DNA of 5,158 bases from Deltaproteobacteria bacterium. GTDB lineage: Bacteria; Myxococcota_A; UBA796; UBA2385. Location: NCBI GenBank assembly GCA_016845285.1, contig JAERSX010000362.1, positions 1 to 5,158 of the forward strand. The letters are read 5' to 3'. The notes below the pieces were generated by a model. The model searched no databases and was not told where the DNA came from. It saw only the letters and a program-made list of their open reading frames with translations. The position numbers were made by a program, and so were the translations under genes. This document shows, in pieces, positions 1-5,158 of this stretch; positions within the stretch are counted from its first letter, which is position 1; every line of letters begins with the position of its first letter.

Positions 1-635
1 TGACCACCCACTTCCGGTTCGCCTGGGTCCTTGCGGCCACTGGCGCCCTGAGCCTCGCAGCTTGTTCCACCACCGACAAGGACGAGGACGAAGAAGAAGA
101 AGCGGACGCTGACACCGACGCTGACACCGACTCTGACACCGACTCCGACACTGACTCGGACACCGACTCTGATACCGACGCTGATCCGAACCCCTACACC
201 AGCTACGAAGGCTGGGAGAGCTTCGACTACTCCATCGGTGCCTCCGGCACCTTTGATTCCGAGTACAACTGCAAGCTCGCTTGGGAAGCCACGGGTACGG
301 CTTGGGCAGACAACTGCTCCGGCTGTGAGTTCACCTTCGACGTGGACCTGACCCTGATGTCCGTCAGTGAGGACGATGGCAGCTGCAGCAGCCTCGCCGG
401 CGACACGGGCTACACCTACGCTTACGCCGAGAACCTCTACGGCTACGGCTACGGTTGGGCCACGGTGGTCTACTACGACTACCCCTACGCATGGGCCTAC
501 GCTGACTTCGACGGCGCGACCTTCACGTACTGGGACGGCTACGTCGACTACTACTACAGCGATTCCTACGGGTACTACCCGGACTACCAGGGCTACAACA
601 CGAGCTACTGGTACGGCATCGCTGACGTCTACTGA
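1..635 (+). CDS. Acidic tyrosine-rich surface lipoprotein with Asp-Thr-Asp-Ser stalk (first base of start codon outside window)
   Basis: The frame opens with TG at bases 1-2, almost certainly the end of an ATG, GTG or TTG start, giving 211 residues. Residues 1-22 form a lipoprotein signal: Arg6, a hydrophobic stretch, then lipobox Leu-Ala-Ala-Cys22, so the mature protein should be lipid-anchored in the envelope. Residues 26-62 are an Asp/Glu-rich stalk ending in repeated Asp-Thr-Asp-(Ala/Ser). A small domain with Cys91, Cys106, Cys109 and Cys129 follows; these could form two disulfides or bind metal. Residues 138-211 hold 24 Tyr in 74 positions, mixed with Gly, Asp, Ser and Trp. The mature chain has no Arg or His and only two Lys (27 and 92), so it must be very acidic. 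All 28 Tyr codons are TAC. Stalked lipoproteins of this kind are common in Myxococcota; I recognise no named family and assign no function. Its own terminator suggests a single-gene or last-gene transcript. Confidence 0.9.
   Translation, partial: TTHFRFAWVLAATGALSLAACSTTDKDEDEEEEADADTDADTDSDTDSDTDSDTDSDTDADPNPYTSYEGWESFDYSIGASGTFDSEYNCKLAWEATGTAWADNCSGCEFTFDVDLTLMSVSEDDGSCSSLAGDTGYTYAYAENLYGYGYGWATVVYYDYPYAWAYADFDGATFTYWDGYVDYYYSDSYGYYPDYQGYNTSYWYGIADVY
108..179 (+). repeat. Six 12-bp tandem units encoding Asp-Thr-Asp-(Ala/Ser)
   Basis: Six in-frame 12-base units of the form GCT/TCN-GAC-ACC-GAC encode residues 37-60 of the lipoprotein. The first two units are identical; later ones differ at synonymous third positions (ACC/ACT, GAC/GAT, TCT/TCC/TCG), with one Ala-to-Ser swap. 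The peptide is an extended, highly charged linker between the lipid anchor and the folded domain. Conservation at the protein level with drift at the DNA level indicates that the stalk's composition is under selection. Confidence 0.9.
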
Positions 636-656
636 GTCGACGTTTAGTTGACTGGG

Positions 657-681
657 ACCCCCGCTTCGGCGGGGGTTTCTT
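657..681 (+). terminator. Rho-independent terminator of the tyrosine-rich lipoprotein gene
   Basis: A perfect 8-bp stem (ACCCCCGC at 657-664 pairing with GCGGGGGT at 669-676) is closed by a TTCG tetraloop in the very stable C(UUCG)G context and runs into TTTCTT (676-681). It starts 21 bases after the lipoprotein stop codon. On the opposite strand the same hairpin is followed by CCCAGTC with no U-tract, so it should work mainly for the + strand gene. Confidence 0.92.
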
Positions 682-755
682 GCATCTCGGGCCCGCTGAT
701 GGTCCGAGACCGAGCTGGGTCTCTGGGTCTGCGCCTCTCGCCGCAGCGGCCAGGC

Positions 756-3131
756 TCAGGGCTTCGCGGCGGCCCCGTCCTCGGTGGTCTTTTCTCCGGC
801 TTCGAGGGCGGCCTTCTGCTCTTCCATCTGCGCGCGCTTCAGATCCTTCGCCCGCTCGAAGAGCTTCGCGCCGGCTTCGCTGCCTTCCAGCTTGCCGACG
901 ATGTTCGCCTGTAGAAGGACGATCTCGGGATCGTCAGGGTTGGTGGCCAGTGCTGGGGCGAGGTGGGCCTTTGCCGCTGCGTAGTCGCCCAGGTTGAACA
1001 CCGCCTGGGCCCAGCCGAGGTGGTGGCCCGGGAGGCTGCCGTCCGTCTTGGTCAGTGCCTCGAACTGGTCGGCAGCGCCTTGCCAGTCCTTGGCAGCCAT
1101 GAGAAGACCGGCAAGCTGCTCGCGCACGGTCGAGTTGGCCGGGAAGTACTGCAGCTCGCGCTGGTAGTGCTCGATGGCTGCGGCCTGATCTCTGCGCAAG
1201 AGGGCAATCCGGCCCAGATCTCGCTGCACGTATTGCCGGGGCACAGCATCCACCAGACTTGCTTGGAGCATCTTGTGCGCCTCTTCGGGGCGCTGCTTGC
1301 GGAGCAGCAGGATGCCAGCGTGGGCTTGGTAGCCCCTGTGGTCGGGGGATTCCACCAACCACCCTTCGGCGAGGCCGAGAGCCTTGTCCTCCTGCTTGGC
1401 GTCGGTGAGCATGCGCAGCAGGGCGATCCGGGCACCGTCGTCGCCGGGGACCTGAGACAGCACGGCCTCGAGCTCGGCTACGGCGTCGTCGAACTTGCCC
1501 TGGTTGGCGAGGCAGCTTCCCAGGTTGGTGCGGAGAATGGTGCTGTTGGGCTCGATTTCGATGGCTGACCGGTAGACGCGCTCGGCCTTGACGGGCTGCC
1601 CCAGTCGCATCAGTGCCCGGCCGAGGCTCATGCGTGCTTCGGCCAGATCTGGGTAGGTGCTCAACAGATCCTCGAAGATGGCCACGGCAGCCTGCAGGTC
1701 GTCCTTCTTCGGACTGGAGGAGAGGCCGCGGGCCTTCTCGAGCTTGCGGATGAGCGCCATGTTGTCTTTGGCGTCCAGGCGGGGGCCGTCGTCTTCATTG
1801 TTGTGGTCGAAGTCGTTTCCGACGTAGCCGAGGGCGGCCAGCTGCTCGAGGACCTCGGGAGAGGGGGCTTCTCCCGCTGCGGCCACAGCCTTGGCGTGCT
1901 CGGAATCGATGGCGGCGCGAAGCCGCGAGACATCGTCGGGCTGCGCGTCCAGCAGGTTCTTGCTCTCGTGGGGGTCGGCTTCGACGTCGAAGAGCAGGGG
2001 CGACGGTGTGTCGATGAGCTTCAGGGGGCCATGGGCGGCGGCGACCTCGGTGGCGAAGCCGAAGCGCTGGCGCACCGTGTCGGCTTCCATGTAGACCGGT
2101 GCTCGCACAGCTCTTTCGCCGCGTGTGAACGGGCTCAGGTCGACACCGTCGACGTCGTCGAGCGGCGGGAGCCCCAACAGTCCGAGGGCAGTGGGTCCCA
2201 CGTCGACGTTGCTCACGGTGTCCTCGGTCACCACGACGGGGGCCGCGAGGGGTTTCGCCGGCTTGACGATGAAGGGGATCCGCATGGTGGGATCGAAGAT
2301 GAACATCCCGTGGGTGTGCTCGCCGTGCTCGGTGTAGAGAGCCTCGCCATGGTCAGCCACGAGGATCCAGTGGCTTCCGGCCTCGCCTGTGGCATTGGAG
2401 ACGGCCTCTTCGAGACGGGCCATCTGGAGATCCATGAAGGCGATCTCCTGATCGTAGGGCTCCATGTCCTTGTTGCGATCGAAGGGGGGCCGTGGTGCGT
2501 AGGGCGCATGCGGGTCGTAGAAGTGTGCCCACAGGAAGAACGCGCCATCGCGATCCTCGTCCAGCCAGCCGATCAGGTCGTCGACCACGTCGTTTGCGGG
2601 GCGCTCCCGCCCCCACTTGTTGGCCTGCTTGGTGCGGGAGGCCACGTCGTCGAAGTAGGCGTCGAAGCCCTGGTCGAGGTTCCAGATGCGGGTGGTGACG
2701 AAGGCGCTCACAGAGGCAGCCGTGTGGTACCCGGCATCCTGCATGCGCTCGGCGATGCTCACCGCTGAGTCGGGCAGGATGGCGTCGCCGTTGGTGTGGA
2801 TGCCGTGACGGGTGGGGTACAGGCCCGTGAACATCGAGGCGTGTGCGGGGGTGGTCAACGGGACCACGGCATAGGCGCGTTCGAAGCGGACGCCTTCGGA
2901 TGCCATCCGATCGATCACAGGGGTCTTCGCGCCTGCATAGCCATAGGCACCCAGCCGATCGGCTCGGGTCGTGTCCATGGTGATCAGCACGATGGACGGA
3001 CCGTCGACCGGCGGAGCGTCGGGGACGGCAGCAGGTTGCTCCGCCGGAGCTTCCGCGGTCTGGATCGGCTCGGTGGGTGAGCCATCACATGCCAGCAGGA
3101 GCATGGCGAGAGAGGGGGGCAGGAGGCGCAT
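756..3131 (-). CDS. Sulfatase/alkaline-phosphatase-fold lipoprotein with C-terminal TPR array
   Basis: This 791-residue protein is a predicted envelope lipoprotein with a hydrolase domain and a protein-binding tail. I chose the ATG at 3131 because it places a short signal (Met-Arg, hydrophobic run, lipobox Leu-Leu-Ala-Cys15) at the N-terminus; the open frame extends upstream to 3389 but would bury that signal. A Pro/Ala/Glu linker covers residues 16-44. The sulfatase-fold domain (about 45-392) shows Asp53 and Asp58 (ITMDTTRAD), the nucleophile region PLTTPAHASMFTGLYPTRHG (91-110), HFYDPHAPY (203-211), ADHGE (259-263) with HGEHTHG (269-275), and the family's closing LFDVEADPHE (380-389). Metal ligands look intact, but the Cys/Ser of the C-x-P-x-R sulfatase signature is Thr93 and the Arg is His97, so classical formylglycine chemistry is unlikely; a phosphatase, phosphotransferase or other esterase role is possible. 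LAALGYVG (431-438) precedes TPR units of 34 residues up to about 768, then a charged tail. Asp at +2 after the lipid Cys is an inner-membrane retention signal in E. coli; whether that holds here is unknown. The ribosome-binding site is weak. The substrate cannot be told from sequence. Confidence 0.93.
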   Translation of the reverse strand: MRLLPPSLAMLLLACDGSPTEPIQTAEAPAEQPAAVPDAPPVDGPSIVLITMDTTRADRLGAYGYAGAKTPVIDRMASEGVRFERAYAVVPLTTPAHASMFTGLYPTRHGIHTNGDAILPDSAVSIAERMQDAGYHTAASVSAFVTTRIWNLDQGFDAYFDDVASRTKQANKWGRERPANDVVDDLIGWLDEDRDGAFFLWAHFYDPHAPYAPRPPFDRNKDMEPYDQEIAFMDLQMARLEEAVSNATGEAGSHWILVADHGEALYTEHGEHTHGMFIFDPTMRIPFIVKPAKPLAAPVVVTEDTVSNVDVGPTALGLLGLPPLDDVDGVDLSPFTRGERAVRAPVYMEADTVRQRFGFATEVAAAHGPLKLIDTPSPLLFDVEADPHESKNLLDAQPDDVSRLRAAIDSEHAKAVAAAGEAPSPEVLEQLAALGYVGNDFDHNNEDDGPRLDAKDNMALIRKLEKARGLSSSPKKDDLQAAVAIFEDLLSTYPDLAEARMSLGRALMRLGQPVKAERVYRSAIEIEPNSTILRTNLGSCLANQGKFDDAVAELEAVLSQVPGDDGARIALLRMLTDAKQEDKALGLAEGWLVESPDHRGYQAHAGILLLRKQRPEEAHKMLQASLVDAVPRQYVQRDLGRIALLRRDQAAAIEHYQRELQYFPANSTVREQLAGLLMAAKDWQGAADQFEALTKTDGSLPGHHLGWAQAVFNLGDYAAAKAHLAPALATNPDDPEIVLLQANIVGKLEGSEAGAKLFERAKDLKRAQMEEQKAALEAGEKTTEDGAAAKP
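828..1745 (-). repeat. TPR array: nine consecutive 34-residue units in the sulfatase-fold protein
   Basis: Residues 463-768 divide into nine units of exactly 34 residues without insertion or deletion (starting at 463, 497, 531, 565, 599, 633, 667, 701 and 735). The second and third units are the most canonical, with AEARMSLGRALMRLGQ and TILRTNLGSCLANQGK showing the helix-A Leu-Gly pattern, helix-B Ala and the closing Pro. The first and last units are degenerate. Such arrays form a superhelical scaffold that binds peptides or partner proteins. Unit boundaries were counted by eye. Confidence 0.82.
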
Positions 3132-3170
3132 ACCAGACTCGCGTTCAACTCGATGTCGTCGGACGCTTCG

Positions 3171-3197
3171 ATGATACGGGCGCCCTTGAATTGTCGG
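3171..3197 (-). promoter_or_regulatory. Candidate sigma-70-like promoter for the sulfatase-TPR gene
   Basis: Read on the minus strand, CCGACA (3197-3192, four of six to TTGACA) is followed after 15 bases by TATCAT (3176-3171, five of six to TATAAT). The spacing is shorter than the optimal 17 and -35 elements in GC-rich deltaproteobacterial relatives are often weak, so this is only a candidate. Confidence 0.25.
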
Positions 3198-3208
3198 CCG
3201 CACCATAT

Positions 3209-3215
3209 AAGGGGG
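3209..3215 (+). promoter_or_regulatory. Ribosome-binding site fixing the start of the TPR protein
   Basis: AAGGGGG matches the Shine-Dalgarno consensus AAGGAGG at six of seven positions and ends five bases before ATG 3221. It selects this ATG over the upstream GTG/ATG positions in the same open frame, which would run into the divergent gene and put residues in front of the signal peptide. Confidence 0.8.
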
Positions 3216-3220
3216 TGCCG

Positions 3221-4246
3221 ATGAAAGTGCGATTCGAATCCTTGGCCCTGCTCGGTGTGCTCTTGGTCTCCATGGCTGGTTTCTGGGCTTCGTCGGGTGC
3301 CGCCGCCCAGACGCCGGAAGCGGCGGCCCGTGGGCCTGCGCCGACGTCGGGAGCACCAGGTCCGTCTCAGACCGCGGACGCGGGAACAACGCTCAGCGGC
3401 CGGCTGTTCATGCAGAGGGGGCAGTACGCTCTCGCAATCCAGGCCTTGCGCCCGGGTATCCAGAGTACGCCCGACGATCCCGAGCTTCATGCGCTGATGG
3501 GCATCTCCCAGGCGCGAATGACCTTCTTTGCCGACGCGGTCGTGAGCCTCGACTTTGCGCCAGGGTCTTCCGCTTACGAGAGCGAAGGGGTGAACACCCA
3601 CGCCGACTCTCTCCGTGTGGTCGGGCAGTCGGCCCGGGCCGCAGAACTCCACGGCGCGGGCCTGCTCGCCTCCGAGCTCTCCAAGCAGGACGAGATGTTG
3701 CTGTGGGTCGACCTCGTCGACGATCACCTCTACGCGGGCGACCTCGAGGCGGCCCACGCGGCAGCCGTCCAGTGCCTCACCCTGCGTCCTCGCTCGGGCG
3801 GTGCCCACGCCGTCATGGCCGATGTTGCACTGGCCTCTGGGGATCTCGAGTCCACTGGGTTCCATCTGTGGATGGCGGCCGAAGATGGCCAGCAGATCCT
3901 CCGGGCCATGTGGGTGGAGTGGCGGCTTGCCCTTGTCCTCGGGGATTTGGCCACGGCCCGCGCTGTAGCCGATGAGGCCCTCTTGTTCCGGCGACGTCAC
4001 CCGCGTGTGCAGGCGATGCAAGCCGAGACTCTGCGCCAGGAAGGAGACCCGGAGTCCGCCATGGGAGTCCTCGATCGACCCGACAACAAGCTCAAGGAGC
4101 ATCCCGAGATCCTGGCGGCCCGAATCAGCACGCTGCAAGACCTGGGGCGAACCGTTGAGGCGACCTCGTTGGCTGCCTGGGCGGGCAGCGTCTACCCCTC
4201 TGTGCCTGCGGTCCAGGCGGCTGCCGCAGCCGTCCGCGAAGATTGA
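3221..4246 (+). CDS. Exported TPR-solenoid protein of unknown role
   Basis: The 341-residue product begins with a Sec-type signal peptide: basic MKVR, a hydrophobic core (about 8-22) and a likely signal-peptidase I site after Ala-Ala-Ala29. There is no lipobox Cys, so it is predicted to be soluble in the periplasm or secreted. A Pro/Ala/Gly-rich low-complexity linker (30-52) precedes TPR-like units of 34 residues at 53-86, 87-120 and 121-154, then a four-residue insertion, then 159-192, 193-226, 227-260, 261-294 and 295-328. Recognisable parts are RGQYALAIQALRPG (66-79) and AGDLEAAHAAAVQCLTLRP (172-190). Nothing remains for a catalytic domain, so a scaffold or partner-binding role is likely. 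It is transcribed divergently from the sulfatase-TPR gene, and the oxidoreductase gene follows five bases after its stop. The start is supported by a good ribosome-binding site. The only Cys is Cys185. I recognise no named family. Confidence 0.9.
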   Translation: MKVRFESLALLGVLLVSMAGFWASSGAAAQTPEAAARGPAPTSGAPGPSQTADAGTTLSGRLFMQRGQYALAIQALRPGIQSTPDDPELHALMGISQARMTFFADAVVSLDFAPGSSAYESEGVNTHADSLRVVGQSARAAELHGAGLLASELSKQDEMLLWVDLVDDHLYAGDLEAAHAAAVQCLTLRPRSGGAHAVMADVALASGDLESTGFHLWMAAEDGQQILRAMWVEWRLALVLGDLATARAVADEALLFRRRHPRVQAMQAETLRQEGDPESAMGVLDRPDNKLKEHPEILAARISTLQDLGRTVEATSLAAWAGSVYPSVPAVQAAAAAVRED

Positions 4247-4251
4247 CGACG

Positions 4252-5158
4252 ATGCGCGTTCCCGTACTGGTGATCACTCGCTACGGCGGTCCCGAGGTCA
4301 TCGAGGTCCAAGAGAAGGAGGTTCAACCTCCTGGGCCTGGTGAGGTACGGGTCGACGTGCTCGCGGCGGGCATCAACTTCGCTGAGGTCTTCTGTCGGCT
4401 GGGTCTCTACAAGCTGGCCCCCAAGCCTCCGTTCGTGCCGGGCTTCGAATTCGCCGGAGTCGTGGTCGATGCAGGTCCGGGGGCGGCCTGGGCTCCCGGT
4501 GATCGCGTCATGGGAGTCAGCCGCTTCGGCAGCTACGCGGGCGGGCTCACGGCCCAGTCCGATCGGCTGCGCGCGGTGCCGGAAGGGTGGAGCTTTGCTG
4601 AGGCCGCTGGCTTTCCAGCTGCGGCACTGACGGCCGCCTATGGGCTGCTGGAGCTCGGTCGCCTGCGTGCTGGCGAGCGTGTCCTCATCCACTCTGCCGC
4701 GGGCGGTGTCGGCTCGACGGCGGTCCAGCTCGCGCGGGCCAGAGGTGCCTACGTAGTCGGAACCGTCGGTCGCGCTGAGAAGCTGCCGGTCCTCGAGACC
4801 CTCGGGGTGGATCTGCCTCTGGTCCGAGGCGGGGCCGACTGGGTGTCTCAGGTGCGCGAGCACACCGGTGAGCTCGACATTGTCTTCGATGCCATCGGTG
4901 GCGCTGAGCTCAGGCGGGGCTATCGTCTGCTCGCTCCACGCGGCCGGCTCGTCAGCTACGGCATGGGATCGATGACGCCGACGGGCCGTCGGCCCAACTA
5001 CCTCAAGCTGGCCTGGCAGGTCCTTCGCAACCCCCGCATCTCCGTGTTCGACCTCATCGGCGAGACCCGGAGCGTGGCGGGCTTCAACGTGCTCCGCCTG
5101 TGGGATCGTCTCGACGTGCTCGGTCCATACTTCGATGAGTGCGTCGCCCATGCACGGG
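4252..5158 (+). CDS. VAT-1-like zinc-independent medium-chain NAD(P)H:quinone oxidoreductase (3' end outside window)
   Basis: 302 codons are present and the frame is still open at the window edge; relatives are usually about 320-350 residues, so a short C-terminal piece is missing. The N-terminal GroES-like domain shows YGGPEVIEV (11-19), AAGINFAEVFCRLGLY (38-53), PFVPGFEFAGVV (60-71) and GDRVMG (83-88). The Rossmann domain has the dinucleotide-binding AAGGVG (149-154), LDIVFDAIGG (208-217) and LLAPRGRLVSYG (226-237). ISVFDLIGETRSVAGFNVLRLW (263-284 region) is the VAT-1-type signature. The catalytic and structural zinc Cys/His sets of alcohol dehydrogenases are absent, as expected for quinone oxidoreductases and enoyl reductases. 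No signal peptide, so cytosolic. The likely reaction is NADPH-dependent reduction of a quinone or activated alkene; the substrate is unknown. The start ATG lies five bases after the preceding stop with only a weak ribosome-binding site, suggesting translational coupling with the TPR gene. Confidence 0.92.
   Translation, partial: MRVPVLVITRYGGPEVIEVQEKEVQPPGPGEVRVDVLAAGINFAEVFCRLGLYKLAPKPPFVPGFEFAGVVVDAGPGAAWAPGDRVMGVSRFGSYAGGLTAQSDRLRAVPEGWSFAEAAGFPAAALTAAYGLLELGRLRAGERVLIHSAAGGVGSTAVQLARARGAYVVGTVGRAEKLPVLETLGVDLPLVRGGADWVSQVREHTGELDIVFDAIGGAELRRGYRLLAPRGRLVSYGMGSMTPTGRRPNYLKLAWQVLRNPRISVFDLIGETRSVAGFNVLRLWDRLDVLGPYFDECVAHAR

Larger units (their letters stand above)
3132..3220. promoter_or_regulatory. 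Divergent intergenic region between the sulfatase-TPR and TPR protein genes
   Basis: These 89 bases must hold the 5' signals of both genes unless transcripts start inside a neighbour. On the - strand, TATCAT (3176-3171) matches five of six -10 consensus positions, with CCGACA about 15 bp upstream as a poor -35; this would give a leader of roughly 33 bases. On the + strand I see no convincing -35/-10 pair. No clear operator palindrome is visible. The shared region makes co-regulation possible, but that is inference. Confidence 0.5.

Noticed and set aside
108..179. Tandem repeat as a CRISPR or iteron array
   Set aside because: The 12-bp units are in frame, adjacent without spacers, and encode a typical acidic lipoprotein stalk.
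367..651. 94-residue Thr/Arg/Pro-rich frame overlapping the tyrosine-rich region
   Set aside because: Frame-shifted reading of TAC-rich codons producing Thr runs; the lipoprotein frame has the signal, stalk and terminator.
706..723. GAGACC/GGTCTC inverted repeat as a minus-strand terminator
   Set aside because: The stem is only 6 bp and no U-tract follows on the minus strand.
1803..2768. 321-residue + strand open frame opposite the sulfatase domain
   Set aside because: Composition is His/Val/Gly-rich as expected of an antisense shadow, with no motif, while the minus strand carries all the conserved sulfatase-fold motifs.
3186..3211. TTGAAT with TATAAG as a + strand promoter for the TPR gene
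   Set aside because: Spacing is only 14 bases and the -10 overlaps the ribosome-binding site, which would produce a transcript lacking that site.
3077..3220. Longer start for the TPR protein at 3077
   Set aside because: It overlaps the divergent gene and places 48 residues ahead of a good signal peptide; ATG 3221 has its own strong ribosome-binding site.
3132..3389. N-terminal extension of the sulfatase-TPR frame to a start at 3389
   Set aside because: The 86 extra residues are Arg/Pro-rich, overlap the 5' part of the divergent TPR gene, and would bury a clear lipoprotein signal that begins at the ATG at 3131.
2984..4138. 384-residue open frame on the minus strand opposite the TPR gene
   Set aside because: Antisense to a well-supported gene, no recognisable motif, and expected from high GC at third codon positions, which suppresses stops in this antisense frame.
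4192..5151. 319-residue minus-strand open frame opposite the oxidoreductase
   Set aside because: The + strand encodes a clear oxidoreductase with conserved motifs throughout; the antisense product has no recognisable domain.

Overview
This GC-rich window looks like chromosome from a Myxococcota-type (former deltaproteobacterial) bacterium. The indications are an Asp-Thr-Asp-Ser stalk after a lipobox, a sulfatase-fold lipoprotein fused to TPRs, and strong GC at third codon positions. This is inference from style; there is no rRNA or marker gene here. I see no tRNA, CRISPR array, insertion sequence, integrase or phage gene.

Layout. (1) Positions 1-635, + strand: an acidic, tyrosine-rich lipoprotein, complete except for the first base of its start codon, followed by a strong intrinsic terminator (657-681). 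(2) Positions 756-3131, - strand: a 791-residue lipoprotein with a sulfatase/alkaline-phosphatase-fold domain and then about nine TPR units. It converges on gene 1. Its usual sulfatase nucleophile (Cys/Ser) position is Thr. (3) Positions 3132-3220: an 89-bp divergent intergenic region. (4) Positions 3221-4246, + strand: an exported protein that is almost entirely a TPR solenoid. (5) Positions 4252-5158, + strand, running off the end: a zinc-independent medium-chain NAD(P)H quinone-oxidoreductase-like protein of the VAT-1 type, five bases after gene 4 and probably in one operon with it.

How they fit together. Three of the four proteins carry export signals, two of them lipoprotein signals, so most of the window serves the cell envelope. 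The divergent pair encodes two TPR-rich exported proteins that could share regulation or contact each other, but nothing in the sequence proves this. The oxidoreductase appears cytosolic, and its link to the TPR protein rests only on gene spacing. No defence, mobile or biosynthetic system is evident. The most unusual items are the tyrosine-rich lipoprotein and the threonine-nucleophile sulfatase-TPR fusion.
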